From NCBI GenBank assembly GCA_951813545.1, contig OX638352.1, positions 3,736,835 to 3,800,834 on the forward strand: DNA of 64,000 nucleotides, given 5' to 3'. Positions 1-8,017 of this stretch are shown here, piece after piece; within the stretch, counting starts at the first letter, position 1, and every line of letters begins with the position of its first letter. A program made the translations under genes and the position numbers. Under the pieces are notes generated by a model that was not told where the DNA came from, ran no database searches, and was given only the letters and a program-made list of their open reading frames with translations. Source of the DNA: an uncultured Poribacteria bacterium (GTDB taxonomy: Bacteria > Poribacteria > WGA-4E > WGA-3G).

Positions 1-465
1 AACACCTTCGGCATATCCAGAGACGATATTTATTCCCTTACCTACAAGTTCACCAGCCAGATTTTTCGTAATACGTATTCCTTTGTCTGATACATCCCGC
101 GCGCCGACAATCGTGACGCTATCTGACATGAGACGTTTTTGCTGCCCTTTAACAAACAGAATCGGTGCAATTTCAAGAAGATGTGGCGGAAAATTTGGGT
201 GACTGGGGTAGATAATATTGATTCCGTGATCTTTAAGTTGCTCGTACGCTGCGGATACATTGTCTCTATCTTCTTCGCGGATTTCTCCCTTAAGGATTTT
301 CGCTAACTTTGGAAATTGTGCCGAGAGATCGTTTTGGTTGAGTGGCAACATTTCTGGTCTTAGATTTTCTGCCTCTAATGTTTTAGCAATTGAGACCAGA
401 AGTTTAGTATCTATACCTCGTGTTTTAAAGAGTCGGAACCAGAAATAATCTCTGTTAATGCTCAT
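1..465 (-). CDS. dprA: DprA/Smf DNA-processing protein, 3' part cut by window edge
   Basis: The reading frame runs from an ATG at 465-463 to the window edge without a stop (155 codons). The start follows a good AAGGAAGG ribosome site. Residues around 75-100 read YPSHPNFPPHLLEI and ILFVKG. They are followed by the Rossmann-type core VTIVGARDVSDKG and INIVSGYAEGV, which matches the DprA pattern of VG-R-x-x-S and a vvSGlA-like motif. In the family, DprA binds incoming single-stranded DNA and loads RecA during transformation. The C-terminal half lies outside the window, so completeness cannot be judged. A DprA-like protein from a defence locus is the alternative. Confidence 0.8.
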   Translation of the reverse strand, partial: MSINRDYFWFRLFKTRGIDTKLLVSIAKTLEAENLRPEMLPLNQNDLSAQFPKLAKILKGEIREEDRDNVSAAYEQLKDHGINIIYPSHPNFPPHLLEIAPILFVKGQQKRLMSDSVTIVGARDVSDKGIRITKNLAGELVGKGINIVSGYAEGV

Positions 466-620
466 TTTTCGGTCCTTCCTTTGTGAATGAATATACCATG
501 TTTTGTGATAGGAAGCAACCGAATTTCACGCTTCCGTGTCAGAGGACATAAACATGCCGCCCCGCTGAGGCTAAAGCGTTAGGGACATCGCTATACTATA
601 AACATTACACCCTTACAGGT

Positions 621-651
621 CTGAAAGAAAAAGCGCGGTTGAAAACCGCGC
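621..651 (-). terminator. Rho-independent terminator of the amidohydrolase gene
   Basis: On the minus strand a perfect 8-bp stem (GCGCGGTT / AACCGCGC, 3-nt loop) is followed by TTTTTCTTTC. It lies about 45 nt after the stop codon of the upstream gene. Confidence 0.85.
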
Positions 652-697
652 CCACATCAAAAGATGAAATTGATCGTTGTGCCACTGAAGCGATGAC

Positions 698-1723
698 TTA
701 CATGTCTACCCGATACACACGAGTAGCGGTGTCGTGAAACAGTGCAGCGCGTTCATCGTCCGAGTAGCCGGATGACAACCGTTTGAACGCATTATACATT
801 ACATGGTAGGAGAACGAAACCTTGTCAACTGGGAAATTACTTTCAAACATGCACCGCTCTGGACCAAATTGCTCAATACAGTAATTCATGAAGGGAGCCA
901 TAGACTCGGCTAATTCTTCAGATCCGATCGGCTGTTCTCGTTCGTGCCAATCGAAGCCGGTGTGTGGCATTCCAATGCCCCCAAGTTTCATGTGGACATT
1001 CGGACAAGCCGCTACGGCAGCGATCCCGTTCTGCCAAGTCGCCAATACTTCGTCATCTCTGCCACCGTAGGGACCAACCCGTAGCAAACCGCCAATATGG
1101 TTTAGAATAATCGTCAAATCGGGCACCGCTTTCGCGAAATCAGCGAGTTCGGGGAGTTGTGGGAAATACATCCAACCCTCGAAAGACATCCCCATACGCG
1201 CCAACACCCGTGCACCTGCACGGAAATCCTCACGCGCCAGTTGACCGGCTGTTCTGTATGCTGAGGTTCCGCCTATCTCTGGATGTGGATCCGAAGTGAC
1301 AGAATGACGGATACCCCGAAACCGGTTCGGACTTGCCGCTTGCAAGGCTTCCAGTACAGGCTCAACGCGTTCACCCAAATTCAAGTTTGCATGCCCGACG
1401 ATTGCAGCTGCTGCGCGACTCGTGCCATATAAACCGCTTGCACTCGCAGCGGCTAACCCTTGCACAAATTCGACCTCACCGATAGGGCGCATTTCCTCCG
1501 GTCCGTCAGCGCGGTACATCGCTCGTGCCTCAACAAACACGGTAGAACGCACGTTGTGTCCACTGTCAATATCGGCTATCAGTTCATGGAGCAGATACCT
1601 TTGATAAGGAATACGCTCGGTTCGAAAATCCCAAAAATGGTGGTGCGGGTCACAGATGGGAATCTCCGGTTCTAACGTTGGTTCTTCAGTTAAAGCGAGC
1701 CAGTCGTTGCCTCCATAAGGCAT
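698..1723 (-). CDS. Amidohydrolase-2 family metal-dependent hydrolase
   Basis: A 341-residue TIM-barrel hydrolase of the amidohydrolase-related family (Amidohydro_2, the group with lactonases and decarboxylase-like enzymes). The metal-binding HxH is seen in CDPHHHFWD (residues 25-32). Later metal or substrate positions are likely in ILNHIGG and in FESNFPVD near the C-terminus. The start at 1723 is chosen because GGAGGGA lies 6-7 nt upstream; a longer in-frame start at 1822 lacks this. The gene stands alone, with its own terminator. The substrate cannot be read from the sequence. Poribacteria-like genomes are rich in this family, often for sugar-lactone or aromatic substrates, but that is only context. 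Confidence 0.85.
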   Translation of the reverse strand: MPYGGNDWLALTEEPTLEPEIPICDPHHHFWDFRTERIPYQRYLLHELIADIDSGHNVRSTVFVEARAMYRADGPEEMRPIGEVEFVQGLAAASASGLYGTSRAAAAIVGHANLNLGERVEPVLEALQAASPNRFRGIRHSVTSDPHPEIGGTSAYRTAGQLAREDFRAGARVLARMGMSFEGWMYFPQLPELADFAKAVPDLTIILNHIGGLLRVGPYGGRDDEVLATWQNGIAAVAACPNVHMKLGGIGMPHTGFDWHEREQPIGSEELAESMAPFMNYCIEQFGPERCMFESNFPVDKVSFSYHVMYNAFKRLSSGYSDDERAALFHDTATRVYRVDM

Positions 1724-1917
1724 AGAAGTCCCTCCAATTTCTCTAATCAATTCAGGTTGTTCGCTCCGTTTCTTAAGCATACTGTAGGGCGTTAGGGGAT
1801 TTTTGTCAACACTTTTTGGCATCTTTTTCTATAGGTAGCGATTTAGGTTTGTATAACTTTTTTTAAGGGATGCAGCGACGATATACGTCTTATAGTAATA
1901 TAAGTTTGACATAACTC

Positions 1918-1981
1918 GTAGGTTGGGTTGAACGGGATCAGACTGAAAACCGCATAGAGAAGACAACTTTCAAGTTCAGGT
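1918..1981. repeat. Dispersed repeat family A, copy 1, left part (split by IS3 element)
   Basis: Starts with GTAGGTTGGGTTGAACGG, shared with copies at 55265-55491 and (reverse orientation) 14388-14615. The IS at 1982-3223 interrupts it, and the repeat resumes at 3227. Its outer end carries the inverse motif CGCTCAACCCAACCTAC. Confidence 0.75.
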
Positions 1982-2060
1982 TGTACTGCCTACGGTTTTT
2001 TAGACCACTCCCTAAAGGAAGATTGTGCTACAATAACAATCTCATTGAAAGGAGTATCCG

Positions 2061-2345
2061 ATGGCCAAACGAAGACGATTTACCCCTAAGTTTAAAGCAG
2101 AAGTTGTGCTTGAAGCCCTCAGCGGTGAAAGTTCACAAGCGGAGTTGTGTCGACGCTATAACCTCAGCGAAAACCAAGTCTCAACGTGGAAACGCCAACT
2201 TCTTGAAAATGTCGAAACCTTCTTTGAATCTACAGATAAGCAGTCAAGCGAGTCAGCGGAGCGGATCGTTCAACTTGAGCAACTCGTTGGCCGGTTGACA
2301 TTGGCGTTGGAGATTGAAAAAAAAGCATCGACTTTGTTGGATTGA
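2061..2345 (+). CDS. IS3-family transposase OrfA (helix-turn-helix)
   Basis: A 94-residue protein beginning MAKRRRFTPKFKAEVVLEAL, the classic HTH_Tnp_1 / IS3 OrfA signature. The helix-turn-helix lies around residues 20-45 (SQAELCRRYNLSENQVSTWK), followed by a leucine-zipper-like stretch (IVQLEQLVGRLTLALEIEKK). An AAAGGAG ribosome site precedes the ATG. A run of eight A residues close to its end allows -1 slippage into orfB, giving the OrfAB transposase by analogy with IS911/IS150. Alone, OrfA normally acts as a DNA-binding regulator of transposition. Confidence 0.92.
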   Translation: MAKRRRFTPKFKAEVVLEALSGESSQAELCRRYNLSENQVSTWKRQLLENVETFFESTDKQSSESAERIVQLEQLVGRLTLALEIEKKASTLLD

Positions 2346-3184
2346 ATCCATCTGAACAGCGATGCCTCATTGAGACGTTGCGTAAGGAGTATTCGGTGCG
2401 ACAGATTTGTGAGGTGCTGGGTTTCAACAAGAGCACCCTCTATTATCAACCGAAAATTGACCCGCGTGAAGAAGTCCTACGCGATAAAATAGAGCAGTTA
2501 GCAGCGGCGTATCCGACATACGGGTATCGGCGTATCACCGAGGTGCTGGTGCGTCAGGGATACAGCGTTGGGCATAGACGCATTGCCCGATTGATGAAAG
2601 AAGAAAATCTTTCGGTTTCCGTCAAACGGGTTTCCTGTCAAACGACAAGCTCCTTTGAAGGTCCACAGCCCTGGGGCAATAGAGTTCAGAACCTTGAGGT
2701 CTCTCGACAAGATCAGGTCTGGGTTGGCGATATTACCTACGTCCGTCTCAAGGAACGCTTCGTCTATGTCGCTCTGCTCATGGATGTCTTCACTCGCATG
2801 ATAAGAGGATGACATCTGAGTCAACATTTGACGCAATCTTTGACTTTGAAACCCTTGGAGGAAGCCTTATGCCGAAGGGTGCCAGAGATCCACCATTCCG
2901 ATCAAGGTGTACAATATCTTTCAAATGCGTATCTCTCGGTGCTCAAAACGCACGATATTGAGATTTCGATAGCTCGGAGAGGGTGTCCTTGGGAGAACGG
3001 ATCTGCTGAAAGACTCATCCGAACCCTCAAGGAGGAAGAAGTTCACCTCAACGACTATCAGGACATTCATGAAGCAAGAGATGGCATTGGTCATTTTATC
3101 ACACAGGTGTATCATCAGAAACGCCCACATGCGGCGTTAGGGTATTTGACGCCTATCGAATTTCAACGAAAAACCTTATCTTAA
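2342..3184 (+). pseudogene. IS3-family transposase OrfB (DDE), interrupted by an in-frame TGA
   Basis: The frame encodes HTH_21 (YPTYGYRRITEVL) and an rve DDE integrase core. The three acidic residues are in WVGDITY, HHSDQGVQY and NGSAERLIRTLKEEE, with the C-terminal RPHAALGYLTP. At 2810-2812 a TGA follows MIRG, exactly where homologues keep a Trp (GW). Only one base change (TGG to TGA) separates the two ORF halves, and the frame is otherwise open to 3184. The first start is a TTG, as expected for a product made by frameshifting from OrfA. The TGA removes the second D and E, so this copy should be catalytically dead. Confidence 0.9.
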
Positions 3185-3226
3185 CTTTGCGTAATTGTGG
3201 TCTAAATAAGCGTATGCACTACAGGT

Positions 3227-3330
3227 TGTTGGGTTTCGCTATCCCTATTAATATGGAAGGTTCATCGAAAATTAAAATTCCCCGTACAAACTAAAGAGTC
3301 TTTAGTCATTTATCGCTCAACCCAACCTAC
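3227..3330. repeat. Dispersed repeat family A, copy 1, right part
   Basis: Continues the repeat after the IS. TGTTGGGTTTCGCT matches copy 3 (TTGTTGGGTTTCGCT), and the end CGCTCAACCCAACCTAC is the inverted form of the left end. Removing the IS and one GGT gives a 168-bp element, shorter than the about 228-bp copies. Confidence 0.75.
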
Positions 3331-3418
3331 GTCTATACTAAACAACGAGTTAAATGAATCCATCCGTAATTACGCTTTTCTTCCTTATGAAATGTTTTTG
3401 TGGTATAATAGAGGCAAG

Positions 3419-6400
3419 ATGGTGAAAGACAGCCTTCAGATTCCGAGACGCGAACTTAATAAAGGGGTGACGGTGAAAATGATGAATCGAGCAAATGAGA
3501 GTAATCATGGGATTGTAGAGGGAGAGTCGGGAATCGGAGTTCCCTCCTACAAAAGCAACCCTTTATCCATTGCTTGGGTTGCGTGTACTTTGTTGTTGCT
3601 TGTCCACTTTATGATTATAGGGTGTGGGACCTTGATGACCGATCCGCAATCCGGTATTCCTTATGGAGATTCGCCTGTAGATTCACGCCCCGAAAAAGTA
3701 TGGCCCGTGGAACGGACGCTCGTCAGCAATGAAGTTAACTGTATTGCTGCAGATTCAGACAATGTATGGATTGCGACAGCACTCGGGGTTTCTCGCTGGG
3801 ACCGCCAACAGGATAAATGGCTCCACTATACGATGGAAGATGGATTGGCGAACGATATGGTGAATGCCGTTGCAATTGATGGGCAGTGGGTCTGGTTCGC
3901 TACGGATGAGGGTGTGAGTCGCTACGATATGCAAACAGAGACCTTCGCGACCTTCCGAACTATTGATGGCTTGGCAAGCGACCAAATCTCCTCTATTGCG
4001 GTGGACGGAAACTACGTCTGGTTTGGAACATCCGACGGGTTAAACCGTTACGACAAAACGATTGATAGTTGGGCAGTACGTACCCGAAAAGATGGCTTAG
4101 TCAGCAAAGTAATTACAACGATCGCGGTCGAGCCGGAGTATGTGTGGGTTGGCACCGATAGGGAAATAAACCCCGATCCGCATGGATGGGATGAGGATCC
4201 GAGGTTCAGCAGAGGTGGGGTAAGTCGTTACCATCGAGATACCGATTCTTGGAATAACTATACAAAATCAGATGGCTTGATAGACAGTGAGATTACCACG
4301 ATTGCGGTGGACGATGACAGCGTGTGGTTTGGTACGCAAAAAGAAGGTGTCAGTCAATACAATCAGGTCGATCAGACATTCATCAAAACATATACGAAAA
4401 CCGATCTGCTCAAAAGCAATATGATCACCTCCATTCGTACAGATGGTTTTCAAGTCTGGTTTGGAACTGCCAATGCGGGTGTACATCGGTTTATTAAACC
4501 TGTCAATACGTGGGTGCATTACACCAAAGCAGATGGATTGTCAAGCAATCATGTGAGTTGGATTGTCACACAAGGTAATGATGTTTGGTTTGCGAGCAAA
4601 GAGGATGGTGTGAGTCGCTTTGATAAGATAACTGGTGACTGGACAATTTATAAGCAAGCCGATTTTCTCGCCGACAACGATGTTCGTGCTATAATACGTG
4701 ATACTGATGGGAACCTCTGGATGGCAACAGTCGCAGGAATTTCGGTTTACTCTCCTCAAACGCGCAGTTGGGAAATCATCTCTAAAGAAGATGGGCTGCC
4801 GACTCCGTATGTCACGTCAATACTTATTAGCCAGAATAGCCGTCAGCCGAAAGCCGAAAGCCATCAGCGCTTGGGGAAACACCCAAGCAAAAACACTGTC
4901 AGTAAAGAGACCTCTCATCAATCGGAAGCCTCTTCTGCTGACAGCCGAGAGCCGAAAGCCGAAAGCCGTTCTCGCGTCTGGATTGGGACCGATCGAGGAC
5001 TTGGGACGCGGACATATATGGACAGTGAATGGACATTCCATACGCCGAAAAATAGCAATCGGCAGTCAGCCGTCAGCAGTCAGCAAGAGGATATGGATGC
5101 ATCAGAAATCTCTTTACCGAAAGCCATTCACGGTGAGGCTTTTGTGACAGCACTTGATACCGATACGGCACAACTCAACGGTATTGTCTGGCTCGGTACC
5201 AGTTCGGGTCCCGCCATGTATGACCCAACATCTCAAGAATGGACGCAGCTTGCTGTGCCGGATACGCCCAAAAATCCGCTGATACTGTCTGTGCTTTTTC
5301 GTGATGGTAATGTTTGGTTTGGTGGGGCTGAGGGTGTTTGGCGATATTCGATTGCTGATAAGAAGATGCACCCTGCTGCCGACGGACTTCCCAACCCCTA
5401 TGTTAATGTCCTATTGTCCACAGGAGAAAAAGGGAAAGAAGAGACACTTTGGGCAGGGACACGCCGAGGTCTTGCAAGGTATGACAGTACCCAGCAGCGT
5501 TGGGTGCCTTCGTCCTTTAATGAACAATTGCCCTCCGCCAATGTCACCGCGCTCGCTTTACAAAATGGTGTTCTCTGGATTGGGACTCCCCAAGGGTTAG
5601 GAAGTTACACGATTGCTTCCGATTCTTGGAATTCTCTCTCAAATGTGCCGTATAACATTCGCGACATACTATGTGCGGCAGATAAAACGATTTGGCTGGC
5701 AACTGACACAGGTCTCATTGAATATGGCACGCAAGATGGTAGAGAGGTACTGCATCAATCTCGTCCGGTGCGGGAACCCTTCCGTGAAACCAGGGTCTCA
5801 CACATCAAATTTGATGGCGATTACATCTGGTTCAATAACTGGAGGGCTTCGCCGAACGGTAGTATTGTGCGGTTTCATCGTCCAACAGAAACGTGGCGGC
5901 GTTTCACACGCTTGGATATCCTACAGTCCACTCAGAAAAGATCCATGACCTTTATCCGTTGGACGTACGTAGATACTGATGCTGTCTGGTTTACGACAGA
6001 CTACGGAATCCTGCGTTACGATAAAACTTTGGATACGTGGCAGCATTTTACAAAAGAAGATGGACTTTCTACAGACGATGTAGACAAAATTGCTATAAGT
6101 GAGCAGAGTGTTTGGGTCATCCCGATGATAGGTCTGGAATTAAACCATTATAGTAAAGCGACTGGAACATGGAAAGTGGTTGAACAGGGGGATAATCGTG
6201 ATATTGAGCGTATAAAATCGCTTGGCGTTGATGGACCAGAAGTCTGGTTTGCGTCTGGGCGTGGGCTCACTCGTTACAATGAAATCACCCGTGAATGGAA
6301 GGATTTCGGACCAAGGGATGGACTGGCAGGTAGAGGCGGCGAATGGATTACTGTAGATGACGATTTCATCTGGGTTGCGCGTTCGGAATGGGACAGAGGC

Positions 6401-7870
6401 AGCAACCGCCCATTATCGCGATACGATAAGAAAACAAAAAAGTGGACGACATTTTCAACGAATGATGTGCTTGCTGCAAGAACCATTAGACGCATTATCG
6501 CAACAGAGAACGATGTTTGGATACTCTACAGACCCTGGGATGACGCAGGTGTCACTCGATACGATAGGCGGAATAAGGAGTGGACCACAATCAGATCAGG
6601 GCGCGGAACGCTCGAACTGGCAGCCGATGACGACTATCTGTGGTTAGCAGCACCCAACGAAGGGCTTCGACGATTTCATTTCGCTTCTGGCACCTGGGCA
6701 ACGTTTAAAGACATCAAGGGGCTGCTCCATAACCATGTCGGTGAGTATGGGCTTGCAGTCGATGAAGACTATGTATGGGTGGGGACCTTGCGTGGACTTT
6801 CCCGTTATGATAAGCAAAAGGAATCTTGGACACCTTTGACTGCCCTGCCAACCCTTATTGGACGCACTGTCCGGACGGTAGATACAGATGAACGTTTTGT
6901 CTGGGTCGGTACCGATAAAGGTATGTCCCGCTATGATAAGGCTCTGGGGATCTGGAAAAATTATCGGCAAGAGGGTGGATCCGAAAACATAGAAACGCAC
7001 GGTGGTCATTGGCACCAGCATGGACGAAAAAAGAGAGACTCCCTCTCCGATAATGTTGTAAGTTCTATTGTTGTTGATGAACAATACGTCTGGGTTGGGA
7101 CACGCGACGGTGCGAATCGCTTTGATAAAATAGCCTTGCGGTGGGATCAGTACAAAACTCACCACGGGTTGCCTGCTAATAATGTGACTTCTGTCAGCAG
7201 CGACGGAAATAATATCTGGGTCGGGACTAATTCTGGGATTGGGAAGTATCCGCGCACAGCGGATGATCTCAACGCATGGATTACCTACACATCAGGGACT
7301 GAGATCCAGCCCTCCGCTGTATCTAAGGAGTTCGCAGAATCGTTGGTTACTGATCAAATTTGGTGTATCACGGCGAGCAAGAAACACGTCTGGGTCGGGA
7401 CACGCCGAGGTGTCAGCAAATACGATGTGGGTAGAGATATCTGGAAAACAATCACAGTGGAAGATGGGCTCGCGAGCGATGAGGTCAGTTGTATTGCTAT
7501 TGACGGCGATCGCGTCTGGTTTGGCAGTGATCTCGGTGTGACACTCTATAATGAAAAGACACAAGTTTGGGCTGCCTATACAACGGAAGATGGACTCGCC
7601 AGCAATAAGGTTACCACTATCGGTGTTGATGGAACAGAGGTCTGGATCGGTACCTACAATGCCGGCGTCAGTCGGTTTGATCAGTTGACGAATACCTGGA
7701 CGACTTATACTCGGGAAGACGGTTTGGCGCATAACGGTATCCTTTCTATGACTATAGGTAACACCTACGTTTGGTTGGGCACATATCGTGGATTGAGCCG
7801 TCTCGATAAACGCACGGGCATTTGGGCGACCTTCACAGAGTCTTACGGACCAGAGGATATATTGAGGTGA
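3419..7870 (+). CDS. Giant multi-bladed regulator-propeller lipoprotein
   Basis: About 1480 residues. The N-terminal hydrophobic segment is followed by a lipobox-like IIGC, so it is probably anchored outside the cytoplasmic membrane. The rest is about 29 repeats of roughly 45 residues with the pattern VW-x-GT-x-x-G-x-S-R-Y-D then W-x-x-Y-T-x-x-DGL. This is the two-component-regulator propeller (Reg_prop) repeat found in the sensor half of hybrid histidine kinases. Here no kinase or other output domain follows, so it may be a stand-alone binding or scaffolding protein. The start at 3419 is chosen for AGAGG 4 nt upstream; starts at 3392 and 3482 are possible. Two low-complexity insertions at residues about 475-555 come from palindromic repeats (see findings). 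Confidence 0.85.
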   Translation: MVKDSLQIPRRELNKGVTVKMMNRANESNHGIVEGESGIGVPSYKSNPLSIAWVACTLLLLVHFMIIGCGTLMTDPQSGIPYGDSPVDSRPEKVWPVERTLVSNEVNCIAADSDNVWIATALGVSRWDRQQDKWLHYTMEDGLANDMVNAVAIDGQWVWFATDEGVSRYDMQTETFATFRTIDGLASDQISSIAVDGNYVWFGTSDGLNRYDKTIDSWAVRTRKDGLVSKVITTIAVEPEYVWVGTDREINPDPHGWDEDPRFSRGGVSRYHRDTDSWNNYTKSDGLIDSEITTIAVDDDSVWFGTQKEGVSQYNQVDQTFIKTYTKTDLLKSNMITSIRTDGFQVWFGTANAGVHRFIKPVNTWVHYTKADGLSSNHVSWIVTQGNDVWFASKEDGVSRFDKITGDWTIYKQADFLADNDVRAIIRDTDGNLWMATVAGISVYSPQTRSWEIISKEDGLPTPYVTSILISQNSRQPKAESHQRLGKHPSKNTVSKETSHQSEASSADSREPKAESRSRVWIGTDRGLGTRTYMDSEWTFHTPKNSNRQSAVSSQQEDMDASEISLPKAIHGEAFVTALDTDTAQLNGIVWLGTSSGPAMYDPTSQEWTQLAVPDTPKNPLILSVLFRDGNVWFGGAEGVWRYSIADKKMHPAADGLPNPYVNVLLSTGEKGKEETLWAGTRRGLARYDSTQQRWVPSSFNEQLPSANVTALALQNGVLWIGTPQGLGSYTIASDSWNSLSNVPYNIRDILCAADKTIWLATDTGLIEYGTQDGREVLHQSRPVREPFRETRVSHIKFDGDYIWFNNWRASPNGSIVRFHRPTETWRRFTRLDILQSTQKRSMTFIRWTYVDTDAVWFTTDYGILRYDKTLDTWQHFTKEDGLSTDDVDKIAISEQSVWVIPMIGLELNHYSKATGTWKVVEQGDNRDIERIKSLGVDGPEVWFASGRGLTRYNEITREWKDFGPRDGLAGRGGEWITVDDDFIWVARSEWDRGSNRPLSRYDKKTKKWTTFSTNDVLAARTIRRIIATENDVWILYRPWDDAGVTRYDRRNKEWTTIRSGRGTLELAADDDYLWLAAPNEGLRRFHFASGTWATFKDIKGLLHNHVGEYGLAVDEDYVWVGTLRGLSRYDKQKESWTPLTALPTLIGRTVRTVDTDERFVWVGTDKGMSRYDKALGIWKNYRQEGGSENIETHGGHWHQHGRKKRDSLSDNVVSSIVVDEQYVWVGTRDGANRFDKIALRWDQYKTHHGLPANNVTSVSSDGNNIWVGTNSGIGKYPRTADDLNAWITYTSGTEIQPSAVSKEFAESLVTDQIWCITASKKHVWVGTRRGVSKYDVGRDIWKTITVEDGLASDEVSCIAIDGDRVWFGSDLGVTLYNEKTQVWAAYTTEDGLASNKVTTIGVDGTEVWIGTYNAGVSRFDQLTNTWTTYTREDGLAHNGILSMTIGNTYVWLGTYRGLSRLDKRTGIWATFTESYGPEDILR
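4842..5085. repeat. Palindromic repeats inserted in frame in the propeller gene
   Basis: Two insertions interrupt the regular 45-residue blade spacing. The first (4842-4970) is bounded by direct copies of CAGCCGAAAGCCGAAAGCC and contains the hairpin GCTTGGGG-AAAC-ACCCAAGC. The second (about 5049-5085) carries ATAGCAATCGGCAGTCAGCC and CAGTCAGCAAGAGGA, almost identical to sequence inside the RNase J gene and in the leuD-leuC spacer. Confidence 0.75.
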
Positions 7871-7898
7871 GGAATGGTTGTCAGAAGAATAGTTGTCA

Positions 7899-7998
7899 GT
7901 TATCAGTTGTCAGTTAAAAGAGGTTTTGGATAGTTCCAAAGTCTCTTTCTGAAAACTGAAAGGTTTTTCGCAGAAAAACCGAACTGACAACTGATAAC
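7899..7998. repeat. Palindromic element with perfect 17-bp inverted ends
   Basis: GTTATCAGTTGTCAGTT at 7899-7915 is repeated as its exact reverse complement at 7982-7998. An inner hairpin GGTTTTT-CGCAG-AAAAACC lies near the right arm. It fills the gap between the propeller gene and the next gene and belongs to the TCAGTTATCAGTTGTCAG family seen elsewhere in the window. Confidence 0.85.
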
Positions 7999-8017
7999 CA
8001 CTGATAACCGATAAGAT

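Larger units (their letters stand above)
1982..3223 (+). mobile_element. IS3-family insertion sequence (1242 bp)
   Basis: Terminal inverted repeats of 27 bp lie at 1982-2008 and 3197-3223. Both begin TGTA and end TTTAGACCAC inward, with 5 mismatches. The 3-bp flanks GGT (1979-1981) and GGT (3224-3226) form a target-site duplication. Inside are orfA and an overlapping orfB in the -1 frame. An A8 run at 2317-2324 is the expected slippage site for the OrfAB fusion transposase. It inserted into a copy of dispersed repeat family A. orfB carries a stop codon, so the copy is probably inactive. Confidence 0.93.

Noticed and set aside
2342..3184. UGA read as tryptophan genome-wide (the IS3 transposase has UGA at a conserved Trp)
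   Set aside because: Many intact genes here end in UGA, including ATGA overlaps in the carotenoid operon, and TGG is used normally. The IS case is explained by one nonsense mutation.
6644..7165. Long antisense reading frames opposite the propeller gene
   Set aside because: They arise from the periodic blade sequence and have no protein-like features.
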